Shown: positions 25,365-33,642, counted from the first letter of the stretch. The stretch: DNA of 64,000 nt from Acidobacteriota bacterium (GCA_016716905.1 JADJUS010000004.1:1798001-1862000); one strand, 5' to 3'. Notes: generated by a model not told the origin, from the sequence alone. A program made the numbers and translations.

Positions 25365-26582
25365 ATGTCTGTATTGATGACTCTCCGTATCGCCATAAAG
25401 GCCCTGAACCGCAACAAGATGCGGACCATGCTGACCATGCTGGGCATGATCATTGGCGTGGGCGCCGTCATCACCATGGTGGCATTGGGCCGGGGGGCGC
25501 AGTCCTCGATCGAGGACCAGATTCGCGGCGCCGGCACCAACATGGTCACGGTCTTCCCCGGCAACATGATGACGATGGGCGTCAGCATGGGGCAGGGCTC
25601 GTCGGCACGCCTGATGCCCGAAGACGCCGTGGCGCTCCGTGCGTTGCCCGACGTCACCGCCGTGGCCGAGTCGGTCACCTCGCGACAGCAGATCGTGGCC
25701 GGCACGCAGAACACCAACTCTTCGATTGTCGGCACCAACGTTGACTTCATCGAGGTCAAGACCTGGCCGATGAAATACGGCTCGTTTTTCAGCGAACAGG
25801 ATGTGCAGACGGCGGCAAAGGTGATCGCGCTCGGCGTCAACGTGGCCGACCTGCTCTACGGACAGGACGTCGATCCGACCGGTCAGTTTGTGCGCGTCCG
25901 CAACCACGTGGTCAAGGTCATTGGCGTGATGGCCCCGAAAGGGGCGTCGTCAAGCGGACAGAATCAGGACGACCAGGTGTTCATGCCCTACACCACGGTG
26001 CAGAAGAAACTCCTGGGCCAGCAGCACCTGAACTACATCCTGGCATCGGCGAGGTCTGGCGATCGCATTGCGCAGACCGCGGCTGCCGTCAGCGAGGCCC
26101 TGCGCGTGCGCCACGACATTGGTCCCGGCATGGAGGATGACTTCCGTGTGCAGACCGCCGACGACATGGTGGCCATGCGGACCCAGGCCACCAGTACGCT
26201 CACCTCCCTGCTTGCCGCCATCGCCGGCGTTTCGCTGCTGGTGGGCGGCATCGGCATCATGAACATCATGCTGGTCTCGGTGACCGAGCGCACGCGCGAG
26301 ATTGGCCTGCGCATGGCCATCGGGGCCCGCGGCTCAGACGTGCTCTACCAGTTCCTGGTCGAAGCAGTGCTCATCAGCCTTGTGGGCGGCGGTCTCGGTA
26401 TTGCCGCCGGCTTCGGCGCTGCAGAGTTCATGAAGTGGTTCCAGGCCTGGCCCGCCGTCGTGCCAACCGACACGATCATCCTGGCATTCGGCGTCGCCGC
26501 CGGCATCGGCATCTTCTTCGGCTACTATCCGGCGCGCAAAGCCGCAGCGCTGGATCCGATCGAAGCGCTGCGCTTCGAGTAA
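25365..26582 (+). CDS. MacB/FtsX-type ABC permease
   Basis: 405 aa: an N-terminal TM helix (MLTMLGMIIGVGAVITMVAL), a MacB periplasmic core domain (about 45-275), then three TM helices with the FtsX signature (LLVGGIGIMNIMLVSVTERTREIGLRMAIGAR) and a C-terminal YPARKAAALDPIEALRFE. It lacks an ATPase domain, so it needs a partner; the nearest MacB-type ATPase is at 20178. It follows the secretin by 9 nt. Its function is likely mechanotransmission or export across the envelope. Confidence 0.92.
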   Translation: MSVLMTLRIAIKALNRNKMRTMLTMLGMIIGVGAVITMVALGRGAQSSIEDQIRGAGTNMVTVFPGNMMTMGVSMGQGSSARLMPEDAVALRALPDVTAVAESVTSRQQIVAGTQNTNSSIVGTNVDFIEVKTWPMKYGSFFSEQDVQTAAKVIALGVNVADLLYGQDVDPTGQFVRVRNHVVKVIGVMAPKGASSSGQNQDDQVFMPYTTVQKKLLGQQHLNYILASARSGDRIAQTAAAVSEALRVRHDIGPGMEDDFRVQTADDMVAMRTQATSTLTSLLAAIAGVSLLVGGIGIMNIMLVSVTERTREIGLRMAIGARGSDVLYQFLVEAVLISLVGGGLGIAAGFGAAEFMKWFQAWPAVVPTDTIILAFGVAAGIGIFFGYYPARKAAALDPIEALRFE

Positions 26583-26604
26583 CGCTGCGCGGCCTCGCAA
26601 TATG

Positions 26605-26708
26605 CCGGGTCTAAAGACCCGGCCTCCGAAGACAATCGCCCGTCCTCGGATCCCGGTCGTTCCTCGGACGCCGGGCCGCTCTTCGGAGGCCGGGTCTTTA
26701 GACCCGGC
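26605..26708. terminator. Nested inverted repeat between convergent genes (bidirectional terminator)
   Basis: Perfect 29-nt arms at 26605-26633 and 26680-26708. Each arm contains its own hairpin with 9-nt stems (GCCGGGTCT / AGACCCGGC). It fills the gap between the permease (plus) and murA (minus). There is no U tract, so rho-independent action is uncertain, but position and symmetry fit two-way termination. Confidence 0.65.
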
Positions 26709-26716
26709 GACTCGCT

Positions 26717-27976
26717 CTAGTCGCGGCGTTCCACGTCGGCGCCGAGGCCGCGCAGGCGCTCCACGAGATGCGCGTACCCCCGCTCAACAGTCTCGATTTC
26801 CAGGATCCGGCTTTCGCCTTTGGCGGCAAGAGCGGCGGCGATGAGCGCCATGCCCGAGCGGATGTCGCGGCTGTCCAGCGTGCGGCCGCGCAGCGGCGTC
26901 TTGCCCGAAACGATGATGCGGTGGGAGTCGCAGAGGAAGAGATCGGCGCCCATCGAACTGAGTTGCTCAAGCGCGAAGAGCCGCAGTTCGTACATCCAGT
27001 CGTGCAGCAGCGTTCGTCCTTCCGCCTGTGTCGCCAGCACCGTGACGAGCGAAACGATATCGGACGGAAACGCCGGCCAGAGGCCGGTGGCAATGCGCTT
27101 CACGGCACGGAGCGAAGACGGCCGCACCACAAACTCGTTGTCTCGCAGGTCGCAGTCGAGGCCCATGTCGGCCAGCACCGACACCGTGGGCTCCAGGTCA
27201 AGCGCCCGCGCTCCCCTGACCACCACGTCCCCTCCGGTGACCGCGCCCACCACACCCCAGCTTGCCGCCTCGATGTAGTCGCCACGCAGCGTGTGGACGA
27301 CGCCCTTGAGCGTGCGTGCGCCTGTGATCCGCAGTGTGCTCGTGCCGATGCCCTCCACGACCGCTCCCATCGCGGTGAGCATTTCGCACAGCTCAACCAC
27401 GTGCGGTTCACAGGCCGCGTGGCGAAACTCGGACGTGCCTTCCGCTGCGGCGGCGGCCATGAGGGCGGTTTCCGTCCCGGTCACGCTGGCCTCAGGCAGG
27501 TACATCGAAACAGCCTTGAGGCCTGACGGCGCTTCAAGGCGATGGTCGGCCGCGTGATCGATCACCCGCGCGCCCAACGCCTGCAACGCGCGCAGGTGCG
27601 TGCTGATGGACCGACGCGCCGGGAAATCCCCGCCAGGCTCCGCGAGCGTGGCCCATCCGACGCGGGCAAGCAGCGACCCCATCAGCATCACGGAGCCGCG
27701 CAGACGTCCGACCAGCGTCGCGTCCGGGCTGCCCGACGGAATGTTGGCGCAGGTGACGCGCAGGGTTGACGAGCCAAGCCCCTCGACGGTGGCGCCCAGG
27801 GAGCGTAACAACTCGACCATCACGGACACATCGCGAATCTGCGGCACGTTCCGCAATTCACACGTTTCGGACGTCAGCACGCAGGCGGCCAGCAACGGCA
27901 ACGCCGCATTCTTGTTGCCGTCCACCGCCACCTCGCCCGACAATCGGGCCCCGCCGCGCACTACCAGATACGCCAT
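26717..27976 (-). CDS. murA: UDP-N-acetylglucosamine 1-carboxyvinyltransferase
   Basis: 419 aa from ATG 27976; the frame extension to 28045 lies inside murB. First committed step of peptidoglycan synthesis: transfer of enolpyruvate from PEP to UDP-GlcNAc. Seen: K22 in DGNKNAALPLL, the aspartate in FPSDIVSLVT (D305 in E. coli), and the arginine in VERGYAHL (R397). The active-site loop reads EPGGDFPARRSI: the usual Cys115 is Asp (residue 117 here, codon GAT at 27628-27626), as in fosfomycin-resistant MurA of mycobacteria and chlamydiae. The PVD triplet of the loop is also altered, so a paralogue with changed kinetics is possible. Last gene of the operon. Confidence 0.9.
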   Translation of the reverse strand: MAYLVVRGGARLSGEVAVDGNKNAALPLLAACVLTSETCELRNVPQIRDVSVMVELLRSLGATVEGLGSSTLRVTCANIPSGSPDATLVGRLRGSVMLMGSLLARVGWATLAEPGGDFPARRSISTHLRALQALGARVIDHAADHRLEAPSGLKAVSMYLPEASVTGTETALMAAAAAEGTSEFRHAACEPHVVELCEMLTAMGAVVEGIGTSTLRITGARTLKGVVHTLRGDYIEAASWGVVGAVTGGDVVVRGARALDLEPTVSVLADMGLDCDLRDNEFVVRPSSLRAVKRIATGLWPAFPSDIVSLVTVLATQAEGRTLLHDWMYELRLFALEQLSSMGADLFLCDSHRIIVSGKTPLRGRTLDSRDIRSGMALIAAALAAKGESRILEIETVERGYAHLVERLRGLGADVERRD

Positions 27977-27977
27977 G

Positions 27978-28922
27978 TCACCACTCCCCGAGGTACACGA
28001 TTTCGTCCCTGAGTTCGACACCGAACTGGCGTCGTACCGCCTCACGCGCCCGTTCGATCAATCGCCTGATGTCCGCGGCCGTTGCGGTCTTGTCGGCCAC
28101 GATGAAGTTGGCATGCGTGGCCGAAATCGTCGCACCACCCGCCGACGCCCCTTTGAGCCCCGCACGATCCACAAGCGCACCGGCCGACCAGGGGACCCCC
28201 ATTGGTACCCGATCGCGCGTGGGGTCGGGGTTCTGAAAGATACATCCCGCGCTTGGCAGGTGCAGAGGCTGCGTACGCTTGCGATGCGCCAGCGACGCTC
28301 GCGCCACTGCCCGCATCGCGTCCGGCTCGCCGCCCGACACACGCACGTCGGCCCAGACCACCACCTCGAGAGTGTCAAACAGGCGGCTGGTATCGTATCC
28401 AAATCCCATGTCGCCGGCAGGGACGGTCCCAAAGACCCCGCGTGGCGAGAGCAGGCCCACGTCGACGATGTGCTCACTGATGTTGTGGCCGGCGTAGTGG
28501 GCATTGCCATGCACCGCGCCGCCCACGGTGCCTGGCGTGCCGGCCCAGGCCTCCAGCCCGGCGAGACCGCGGCCAATCAGCCAACGCACCAGACCGTTGA
28601 TGGTGACGCCGGCCTCGGCCCTGACACGTCCCGACACCGGCTCTGAGATTCCGGTCAGCCTCGGGCGCACGACCATGCCGCGCACGCCGGCGTCGGCCAC
28701 CAGCACGTTGGAGCCTCCACCCAATACCGTGACCGGGAGATCGTGTAGTGCGGCAAGCCTCAGCACCGCTTCAAGCGCCGCCCGCGAGCGTGGTTCTACC
28801 AACCAGTCGGCAGGACCGCCCACGCCGAACGTGGTCAGGGCACCAAGGGGCGTGCGCTCACGCACACCCTCGGGCCCGACAATCGCCTGCAACTGCCCGG
28901 TGACCGTGGTCATGGTCAACAC
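27978..28922 (-). CDS. murB: UDP-N-acetylmuramate dehydrogenase
   Basis: 314 aa from GTG 28922, one base after mpl; ATG 28913 is an alternative. Reduces UDP-GlcNAc-enolpyruvate, the MurA product. FAD-binding blocks LTTFGVGGPADWLVEP and VTVLGGGSNVLVADAGVRG; catalytic region EAWAGTPGTVGGAVHGNAHY. The general-acid loop reads SAGCIFQNP, with Cys where E. coli MurB has Ser229; Cys occurs in some families. The C-terminal DEIVYLGEW contains the conserved Glu. Order murB-murA places two consecutive steps together. Confidence 0.93.
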   Translation of the reverse strand: MLTMTTVTGQLQAIVGPEGVRERTPLGALTTFGVGGPADWLVEPRSRAALEAVLRLAALHDLPVTVLGGGSNVLVADAGVRGMVVRPRLTGISEPVSGRVRAEAGVTINGLVRWLIGRGLAGLEAWAGTPGTVGGAVHGNAHYAGHNISEHIVDVGLLSPRGVFGTVPAGDMGFGYDTSRLFDTLEVVVWADVRVSGGEPDAMRAVARASLAHRKRTQPLHLPSAGCIFQNPDPTRDRVPMGVPWSAGALVDRAGLKGASAGGATISATHANFIVADKTATAADIRRLIERAREAVRRQFGVELRDEIVYLGEW

Positions 28923-28923
28923 G

Positions 28924-30330
28924 TCAACGCCCAGGGGGCCCGAGGGCAGCGAGCAGTTTCTCGTGAATTCCGTCGAACCCGCCGTTGGACATCAAGACGA
29001 CGATGTCGCCCTCGCGGGCTTCCTGGGCGATGGTGTCCACAATCTCGGGGACGCCTGGCAGCGTGCGTGCACGGCCACCGCGCTGGACCAGCTCTTTGAC
29101 GATGTCGTCCACCGAGAGGCGTTCGGCTTCGGGCAGCGACGCCCGGAACACGGCGGCCAGCACCACTTCGTCGGCGCCGGACTCGTGGAAGGCGTGCACG
29201 AAGTCGTCCTGGAAGATTTTCCGGCACGACGTGGCTGAGCGGGGTTCAAACACGGCCCAGACGCGCCTGTCGGGATACGTGAACTTGATCGCGCGAATCG
29301 TCTCGAGAATCGCCGTGGGGTGATGCGCAAAGTCGTCGTAGACCGACACGCCGCGCACTTCCCCGCGCAGTTCAAGTCTTCGGCGCACGCCCAGAAACTC
29401 ACGCAGGCCGGTGCGGAGCCGCTCGTGTGAGACGCCCACCGCGTGTCCCACCGCGAGGGCGGCCAGGGCATTGCGGACGTTGTGCGCGCCGTAGAGCGGC
29501 ACCTCGAAGTGGCCGAGCCGGTCTCCGCGGTACGTGACTTCGAAACGTGTATGGTCGCCGACCGGCTCCATTTCACCCGCACGCCAGTCGGCGCCTTCGC
29601 TGAAACCAAACGTCTCCACGGGCGACCGCGCCATGCGGCCAAGCGCGATCGCTTCGGGGCAATCCGCGCCGAGCACCAGGAGTCCATGCTGCGGAATCAG
29701 GTTGACCAGACGCCGGAACGCGATGCGCAGCGCTTCCATGTCGGGATAAATGTCGGCGTGGTCGTATTCGACGTTGCCGATCACGGCGATATCAGGCAGG
29801 TACTTGAGGAACTTCGCCGTCTTGTCGAAAAACGCGCTGTCGTATTCGTCGCCTTCAATCACGAAGTCGCGACCCGATCCCAATCGATAGCTGCTGTCGA
29901 AGTTTGACGCGATGCCGCCCACCAGCAGGCTGGGATCTTCGCCCGCCGAAGTCAGCAGCCAGGCCGTCATGGACGTGGTGGTGGTCTTGCCGTGTGTGCC
30001 CGCGATCACGATCGAGCGGCGGTCCCAGAGGAAATGCTCACGAATGGCCTCGGGCAGCGAGCAGTACCGCATCTTGCGATCGAGCACCGCCTCCAGTTCC
30101 GGGTTGCCGCGCGAGATGGCGTTCCCCACCACCACCATGTCGATCTCGCTGGTGATGTTGGCCGCGTCATATTTGTCGAACACGCGGATCTGTTCCCGCG
30201 CGAGGAAGTCGGACATCGGCGGATACACGCCGTGGTCGGAACCCTGCACGTCCAGTCCGCGCGTTTTCAGCATCGCGGCCAGCGTGGCCATGGCCGTGCC
30301 GCAGATGCCGATGAAATGGACTCGAGTCAT
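28924..30330 (-). CDS. mpl: UDP-N-acetylmuramate:L-Ala-gamma-D-Glu-meso-DAP ligase
   Basis: 468 aa. Mpl reattaches recycled murein tripeptide to UDP-MurNAc. N-terminal HFIGICGTAMATLAAMLK (Rossmann-like UDP binding); P-loop AGTHGKTTTTS; IEGDEYDSAFFDKTAKFLKY in sections is diagnostic of Mpl rather than MurC; then GNVEYDHADIYPD and YDDFAHHPTAI. The presence of DAP-type ligase implies meso-DAP peptidoglycan. It overlaps ldcA by 4 nt and lies one base before murB. Confidence 0.93.
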   Translation of the reverse strand: MTRVHFIGICGTAMATLAAMLKTRGLDVQGSDHGVYPPMSDFLAREQIRVFDKYDAANITSEIDMVVVGNAISRGNPELEAVLDRKMRYCSLPEAIREHFLWDRRSIVIAGTHGKTTTTSMTAWLLTSAGEDPSLLVGGIASNFDSSYRLGSGRDFVIEGDEYDSAFFDKTAKFLKYLPDIAVIGNVEYDHADIYPDMEALRIAFRRLVNLIPQHGLLVLGADCPEAIALGRMARSPVETFGFSEGADWRAGEMEPVGDHTRFEVTYRGDRLGHFEVPLYGAHNVRNALAALAVGHAVGVSHERLRTGLREFLGVRRRLELRGEVRGVSVYDDFAHHPTAILETIRAIKFTYPDRRVWAVFEPRSATSCRKIFQDDFVHAFHESGADEVVLAAVFRASLPEAERLSVDDIVKELVQRGGRARTLPGVPEIVDTIAQEAREGDIVVLMSNGGFDGIHEKLLAALGPPGR

Positions 30331-31295
30331 GCGGCTCCCTCGTACACGGCAGACTCCTCGATGTCGAGGCCGGGGTTGACGCCTTCGGCCAGCACGCGTG
30401 TGTGAACGCCAAACGGCAGCGTCATCAACGGCGTGGTGGTGTGACCCGACGGAAAACCAAACAGCACGGGGCCATCAAACCCCGACATCACATCAGCCAC
30501 GGTGGATTTGGCGGTCACGCTGCCGTCCGGCTCATCGCAGCGCGGCATTTGTCCGAACACAACAGCTGATGCCCGCGAAAGCACGCCGGTCTGGCGCAGC
30601 TGCACCAGCATGCGGTCCAGCCGATACGGACGCTCCCCCACGTCGTCGATGAACAACACGTGGCCCATCGGCGGGTCAAACGCCCACGGCGTGCCCATCG
30701 AGGCCAGCAGTTGCGTCAACGTCCCGCCGAGCAGCGGCCCCTCGGCAATTCCCCTGTTGAGCGCCTCGACGCCCGCAGGGCGCAGTTCGCCCATTGGCTC
30801 GGGCTGCAGGCTCGCCAGGAACGACACGGGGTCATACGCGTCGGGGCCAAGCGACAAGCGCCGGTCGATCATCGGGCCGTGAATGGACGTCATGCCGGCC
30901 CGGCATGCCAGCCAGATGTGCAGGGACGTGACATCGCTGTAGCCGATGAACGCCATGCGCGCCTCGCGCGCGGTCTCCACATCGGCCGGGCCCAGCAGCG
31001 GCAGCATCTGCAGGCTGCCGTAGCCGCCCCTCAGGGCCATCACCGCGTCCACATCCGCGCGCCGCCAAAAGTCCATGAGCTGGGCCTTGCGGCTGTCCGG
31101 GTCACCGGCAACAAAACCCCTGCGCTCAAATACTCGCTCGTCGTAAACGGGCTTGAATCCGAGCCGCTCAAGTTCGAGCACACCCTTCTCGAACTCATCG
31201 CGGTCGCAAGGGCTGGCCGGGGCGACGAGGCCGATGCGGCTGCCTGGACCGGCGGGTCGCACCTTCAGCAGCCCTGCCCGGGTTCTCGGGCTCAC
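30327..31295 (-). CDS. ldcA: Muramoyltetrapeptide LD-carboxypeptidase (peptidase S66)
   Basis: 322 aa from GTG 31295, which overlaps the nagZ stop as GTGA; the 359-aa extension to 31406 is inside nagZ. Removes the terminal D-Ala of murein tetrapeptide so Mpl can reuse the tripeptide. The start IGLVAPASP, the nucleophile Ser in FIGYSDVTSLH, VMALRGGYGSLQML, the Glu region around VEALNRGIAEGPLLGG and the His in GFPSGHTTTPLMTLPFG are family landmarks. MccF immunity proteins share the fold, but context favours recycling. Confidence 0.9.
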   Translation of the reverse strand: MSPRTRAGLLKVRPAGPGSRIGLVAPASPCDRDEFEKGVLELERLGFKPVYDERVFERRGFVAGDPDSRKAQLMDFWRRADVDAVMALRGGYGSLQMLPLLGPADVETAREARMAFIGYSDVTSLHIWLACRAGMTSIHGPMIDRRLSLGPDAYDPVSFLASLQPEPMGELRPAGVEALNRGIAEGPLLGGTLTQLLASMGTPWAFDPPMGHVLFIDDVGERPYRLDRMLVQLRQTGVLSRASAVVFGQMPRCDEPDGSVTAKSTVADVMSGFDGPVLFGFPSGHTTTPLMTLPFGVHTRVLAEGVNPGLDIEESAVYEGAA

Positions 31296-32374
31296 AGCCA
31301 GGCCGCCATGCGGTCCGAGATGCGCTGATGGGTCTCCAGGCCCACCGCCGAGAGCGCGGCTGGTGGCGCCTGCAGGGCGGCGGCAAAGCGCGTCTTCACG
31401 CGCCACTGCCTCGCGAGCGCATCTTCCACGCGCGCCACCGGCAACACGCCCGACTCCATGGCATGGATGACGGCCTCGAGCGCGTCCACTTGCTCGTCCT
31501 GCGTGGAGTTGCAGAGCAGCACGCTGTCGCAGCCCGCCTGCAACGCCGCAACCATGGCGTCGGGCAACGGCCAGGTGGCGGCCACCGCCTTCATGCCCAG
31601 GTCGTCACTGATCACGAGACCGTCAAAGCCCAATGACTTCTTGAGCACCCCATCCACCACCGCACGGGACAACGTGGCCGGCAGGTCGGGGTCAATCGAC
31701 GGCACCAGCACGTGCGCAGTCATGATGGTCGCCAGGCCAGCGGCAATCCCCGCGCGAAAGGGCACGTATTCCACCCGATCGAGTCGATCCGGCGCGTGCT
31801 CTACCAGCGGGAGTTCAAGATGTGAATCCGTGCTTGTGTCGCCGTGCCCGGGAAAGTGTTTTCCGCAGGCGACGATGCCCGAGGCGTGCAGGCGGCTGAT
31901 GAGCGCGGCGCCGAACGACGCCACTACCTCGGGCGTGGTGCCGAATGCGCGATCGCCGATGATCGGATTCTGGGAGTTCGTGTGAATGTCGAGCACCGGC
32001 GTGTAATCGAGGTTCACGCCCACCGCGCGCAACTCGGCCGCAAGCGCGGCGCCAAACTCGTCGGCCAGCGCCGCATCCCCACTGCGTCCCAGCGTCATCA
32101 TCGGGGGCCATTCGGTGAAGGGCCTGCGCAAACGCGCCACCCGCCCTCCCTCCTGATCGACGCTGATCCACAGCGGCCACTCGCGCGCGAGTGACGCCGA
32201 TTCGCGCGACAGTTCACGCACTTGCGCAGGCTCGGCGACGTTGCGGGAAAAGTAGATCACACCGCCAAGATCAAACGACGCCGCCAGCCGCTTCACGTCG
32301 GCGGGCACCGTGTGTCCGGGGAAGCCGATGATGGCCAACTGTCCCACTTGACGCCTGAGATCACGAAGCGACAT
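31292..32374 (-). CDS. nagZ: Beta-N-acetylhexosaminidase, GH3
   Basis: 360 aa. NagZ cleaves GlcNAc from anhydromuropeptides in the cytoplasm. Motifs: WISVDQEGGRVARL; the catalytic His/Asp loop CGKHFPGHGDTSTDSH; the nucleophile Asp in VISDDLGMKAV. No signal peptide is seen, as expected for a cytoplasmic enzyme. First gene of nagZ-ldcA-mpl-murB-murA. Its ATG lies 9 nt from a palindromic ATTATAAT shared with the divergent kinase gene. Confidence 0.93.
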   Translation of the reverse strand: MSLRDLRRQVGQLAIIGFPGHTVPADVKRLAASFDLGGVIYFSRNVAEPAQVRELSRESASLAREWPLWISVDQEGGRVARLRRPFTEWPPMMTLGRSGDAALADEFGAALAAELRAVGVNLDYTPVLDIHTNSQNPIIGDRAFGTTPEVVASFGAALISRLHASGIVACGKHFPGHGDTSTDSHLELPLVEHAPDRLDRVEYVPFRAGIAAGLATIMTAHVLVPSIDPDLPATLSRAVVDGVLKKSLGFDGLVISDDLGMKAVAATWPLPDAMVAALQAGCDSVLLCNSTQDEQVDALEAVIHAMESGVLPVARVEDALARQWRVKTRFAAALQAPPAALSAVGLETHQRISDRMAAWL

Positions 32375-32383
32375 ACCGCGCCC

Positions 32384-32391
32384 ATTATAAT
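32384..32391. promoter_or_regulatory. Shared palindromic -10 element between nagZ and the sugar kinase
   Basis: The 23-nt gap holds ATTATAAT, identical on both strands. Plus strand: TATAAT (32386-32391) ends 6 nt before GTG 32398, predicting a leaderless mRNA. Minus strand: TATAAT (32389-32384) ends 9 nt before ATG 32374, predicting a leader of about 3 nt. No other box is visible in the gap, so one site may serve both directions. Confidence 0.6.
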
Positions 32392-32397
32392 GCCCGC

Positions 32398-33390
32398 GTG
32401 CGTATTGACTGTTCTGCTCCCACCCGCATCGACCTTGCCGGCGGCACCTTCGACATCTGGCCCCTCTATCTTTTTCACGATCACGCGCAAACGATCAACG
32501 CCGCACTGAGCCTGCGTGCCTCCTGCACGCTTGAGTCGAGGGCGGACGGGCGTGTGGAACTGCGGTCGGAAGACACCGGCGAGTCGGCGTCGGCGTCTTC
32601 AGCCGAGGCGCTCGACCTCACGCACCTGCCGCTGCTCGCCCGTCTGGTGCACACGTTCGACGTGTCGGGCATCACCCTCACCACGCGCTCGGATTCGCCG
32701 GTGGGCGCGGGTATTGCCGGCTCGTCGGCCATGAACATCGCCATCACAAAAGCCCTCTCGGTGTGGACGGGCCGGTTCACGTCGGACGCCGAGGTGATGC
32801 TCACCGCCATGAACGTGGAAGCCCAGGTCATCCATGTGCCCACGGGCGCACAGGACTACCGGCCGGCGCTCTACGGCGGCGTCTCAGCCGTGGAACTCAA
32901 CGCCACCGGAGTGCGCCGCGTCCAACTCGATCTCCCCGCTGCCGAACTCACGGCCCGCATCGTTGTGGCCTATACCGGCGCGTCGCGCAACTCGGGGATC
33001 AACAACTGGGAAGTGATGAAGCGCCGCATCGATGGCGACCCTGCGGTGGTGGCCGCCTTCAACGGCATTCGCGACGCGGCGGTCGGCATGCGACAGGCGT
33101 TGTCAGCGCAGGACTGGACGGCCGCGAGCCGGCACTTAAACGCCGAATGGGACTGCCGCACGAAGTTGGCGCCCGGCGTGACGACACCAGAAATTACTGC
33201 GCTGCTCGCGGCGGCTCGAGCGGCCGGGGCCACCGCCGGCAAGGTCTGCGGCGCCGGTGGCGGCGGCTGCCTGTTCTGCCTCGTGCCACCCGATCGCAAG
33301 ACCGCCGTCGCCCAGGCGCTCACGGCCGGCGGCGCCCGCGTGCTCGACTGCACGATTGACGACGACGGCGTGAAACTCACGCGGTCCTAA
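32398..33390 (+). CDS. GHMP family sugar kinase
   Basis: 330 aa, GTG start. Motif 1 APTRIDLAGGTFDIWPLY, ATP-binding motif 2 SPVGAGIAGSSAMNIA (PxGxGxxSS), motif 3 KVCGAGGGGCLFCL. The layout is closest to heptose/fucose/galactokinase-like members that lack the canonical galactokinase N-terminus, for example D-glycero-D-manno-heptose 7-phosphate kinase. The substrate cannot be read from sequence. Divergent from the peptidoglycan recycling operon, which hints at an envelope sugar, but this is inference. Confidence 0.82.
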   Translation: MRIDCSAPTRIDLAGGTFDIWPLYLFHDHAQTINAALSLRASCTLESRADGRVELRSEDTGESASASSAEALDLTHLPLLARLVHTFDVSGITLTTRSDSPVGAGIAGSSAMNIAITKALSVWTGRFTSDAEVMLTAMNVEAQVIHVPTGAQDYRPALYGGVSAVELNATGVRRVQLDLPAAELTARIVVAYTGASRNSGINNWEVMKRRIDGDPAVVAAFNGIRDAAVGMRQALSAQDWTAASRHLNAEWDCRTKLAPGVTTPEITALLAAARAAGATAGKVCGAGGGGCLFCLVPPDRKTAVAQALTAGGARVLDCTIDDDGVKLTRS

Positions 33391-33414
33391 GGTCAGATCG
33401 TTCACCATGAAGTT

Positions 33415-33642
33415 CCATGAAGATCCATGAAGGGTCACGCGCTGTCAGAAGCGCGGGCTTGGGGGCCCGGCTCCGCCGGGGCCACACGATCGGAGGGAAG
33501 TCACAAACGAACGCACCGCTTGAGAAAAAGACGTCGGGAGACACCCGACGTCTTTTTCAGGTGCGTTCGTTTGTGACTTCCCTCCGATCGTGCGTGCCGC
33601 CGAAGGCGGCACCCAAGCCCGCGCCTTCATGGATCTTCATGG
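33415..33642. repeat. 228-nt nested palindromic element (cruciform-like)
   Basis: Outer arms of 19 nt (33415-33433 / 33624-33642), then 13 nt (33451-33463 / 33612-33624), 33 nt (33485-33517 / 33560-33592) and a central 15-nt stem (33524-33538 / 33544-33558, GAAAAAGACGTCGGG) with a 5-nt loop; all are perfect. Between the second and third stems each side carries its own GC-rich hairpin, so the folded strand is cloverleaf-like. The central stem ends in a T run on either strand and can act as a two-way terminator. No transposase or target duplication was recognised. Confidence 0.9.

Noticed and set aside
24066..25907. Minus-strand ORF of 613 codons
   Set aside because: Antisense to the secretin and permease; His/Arg/Asp-rich shadow without motifs.
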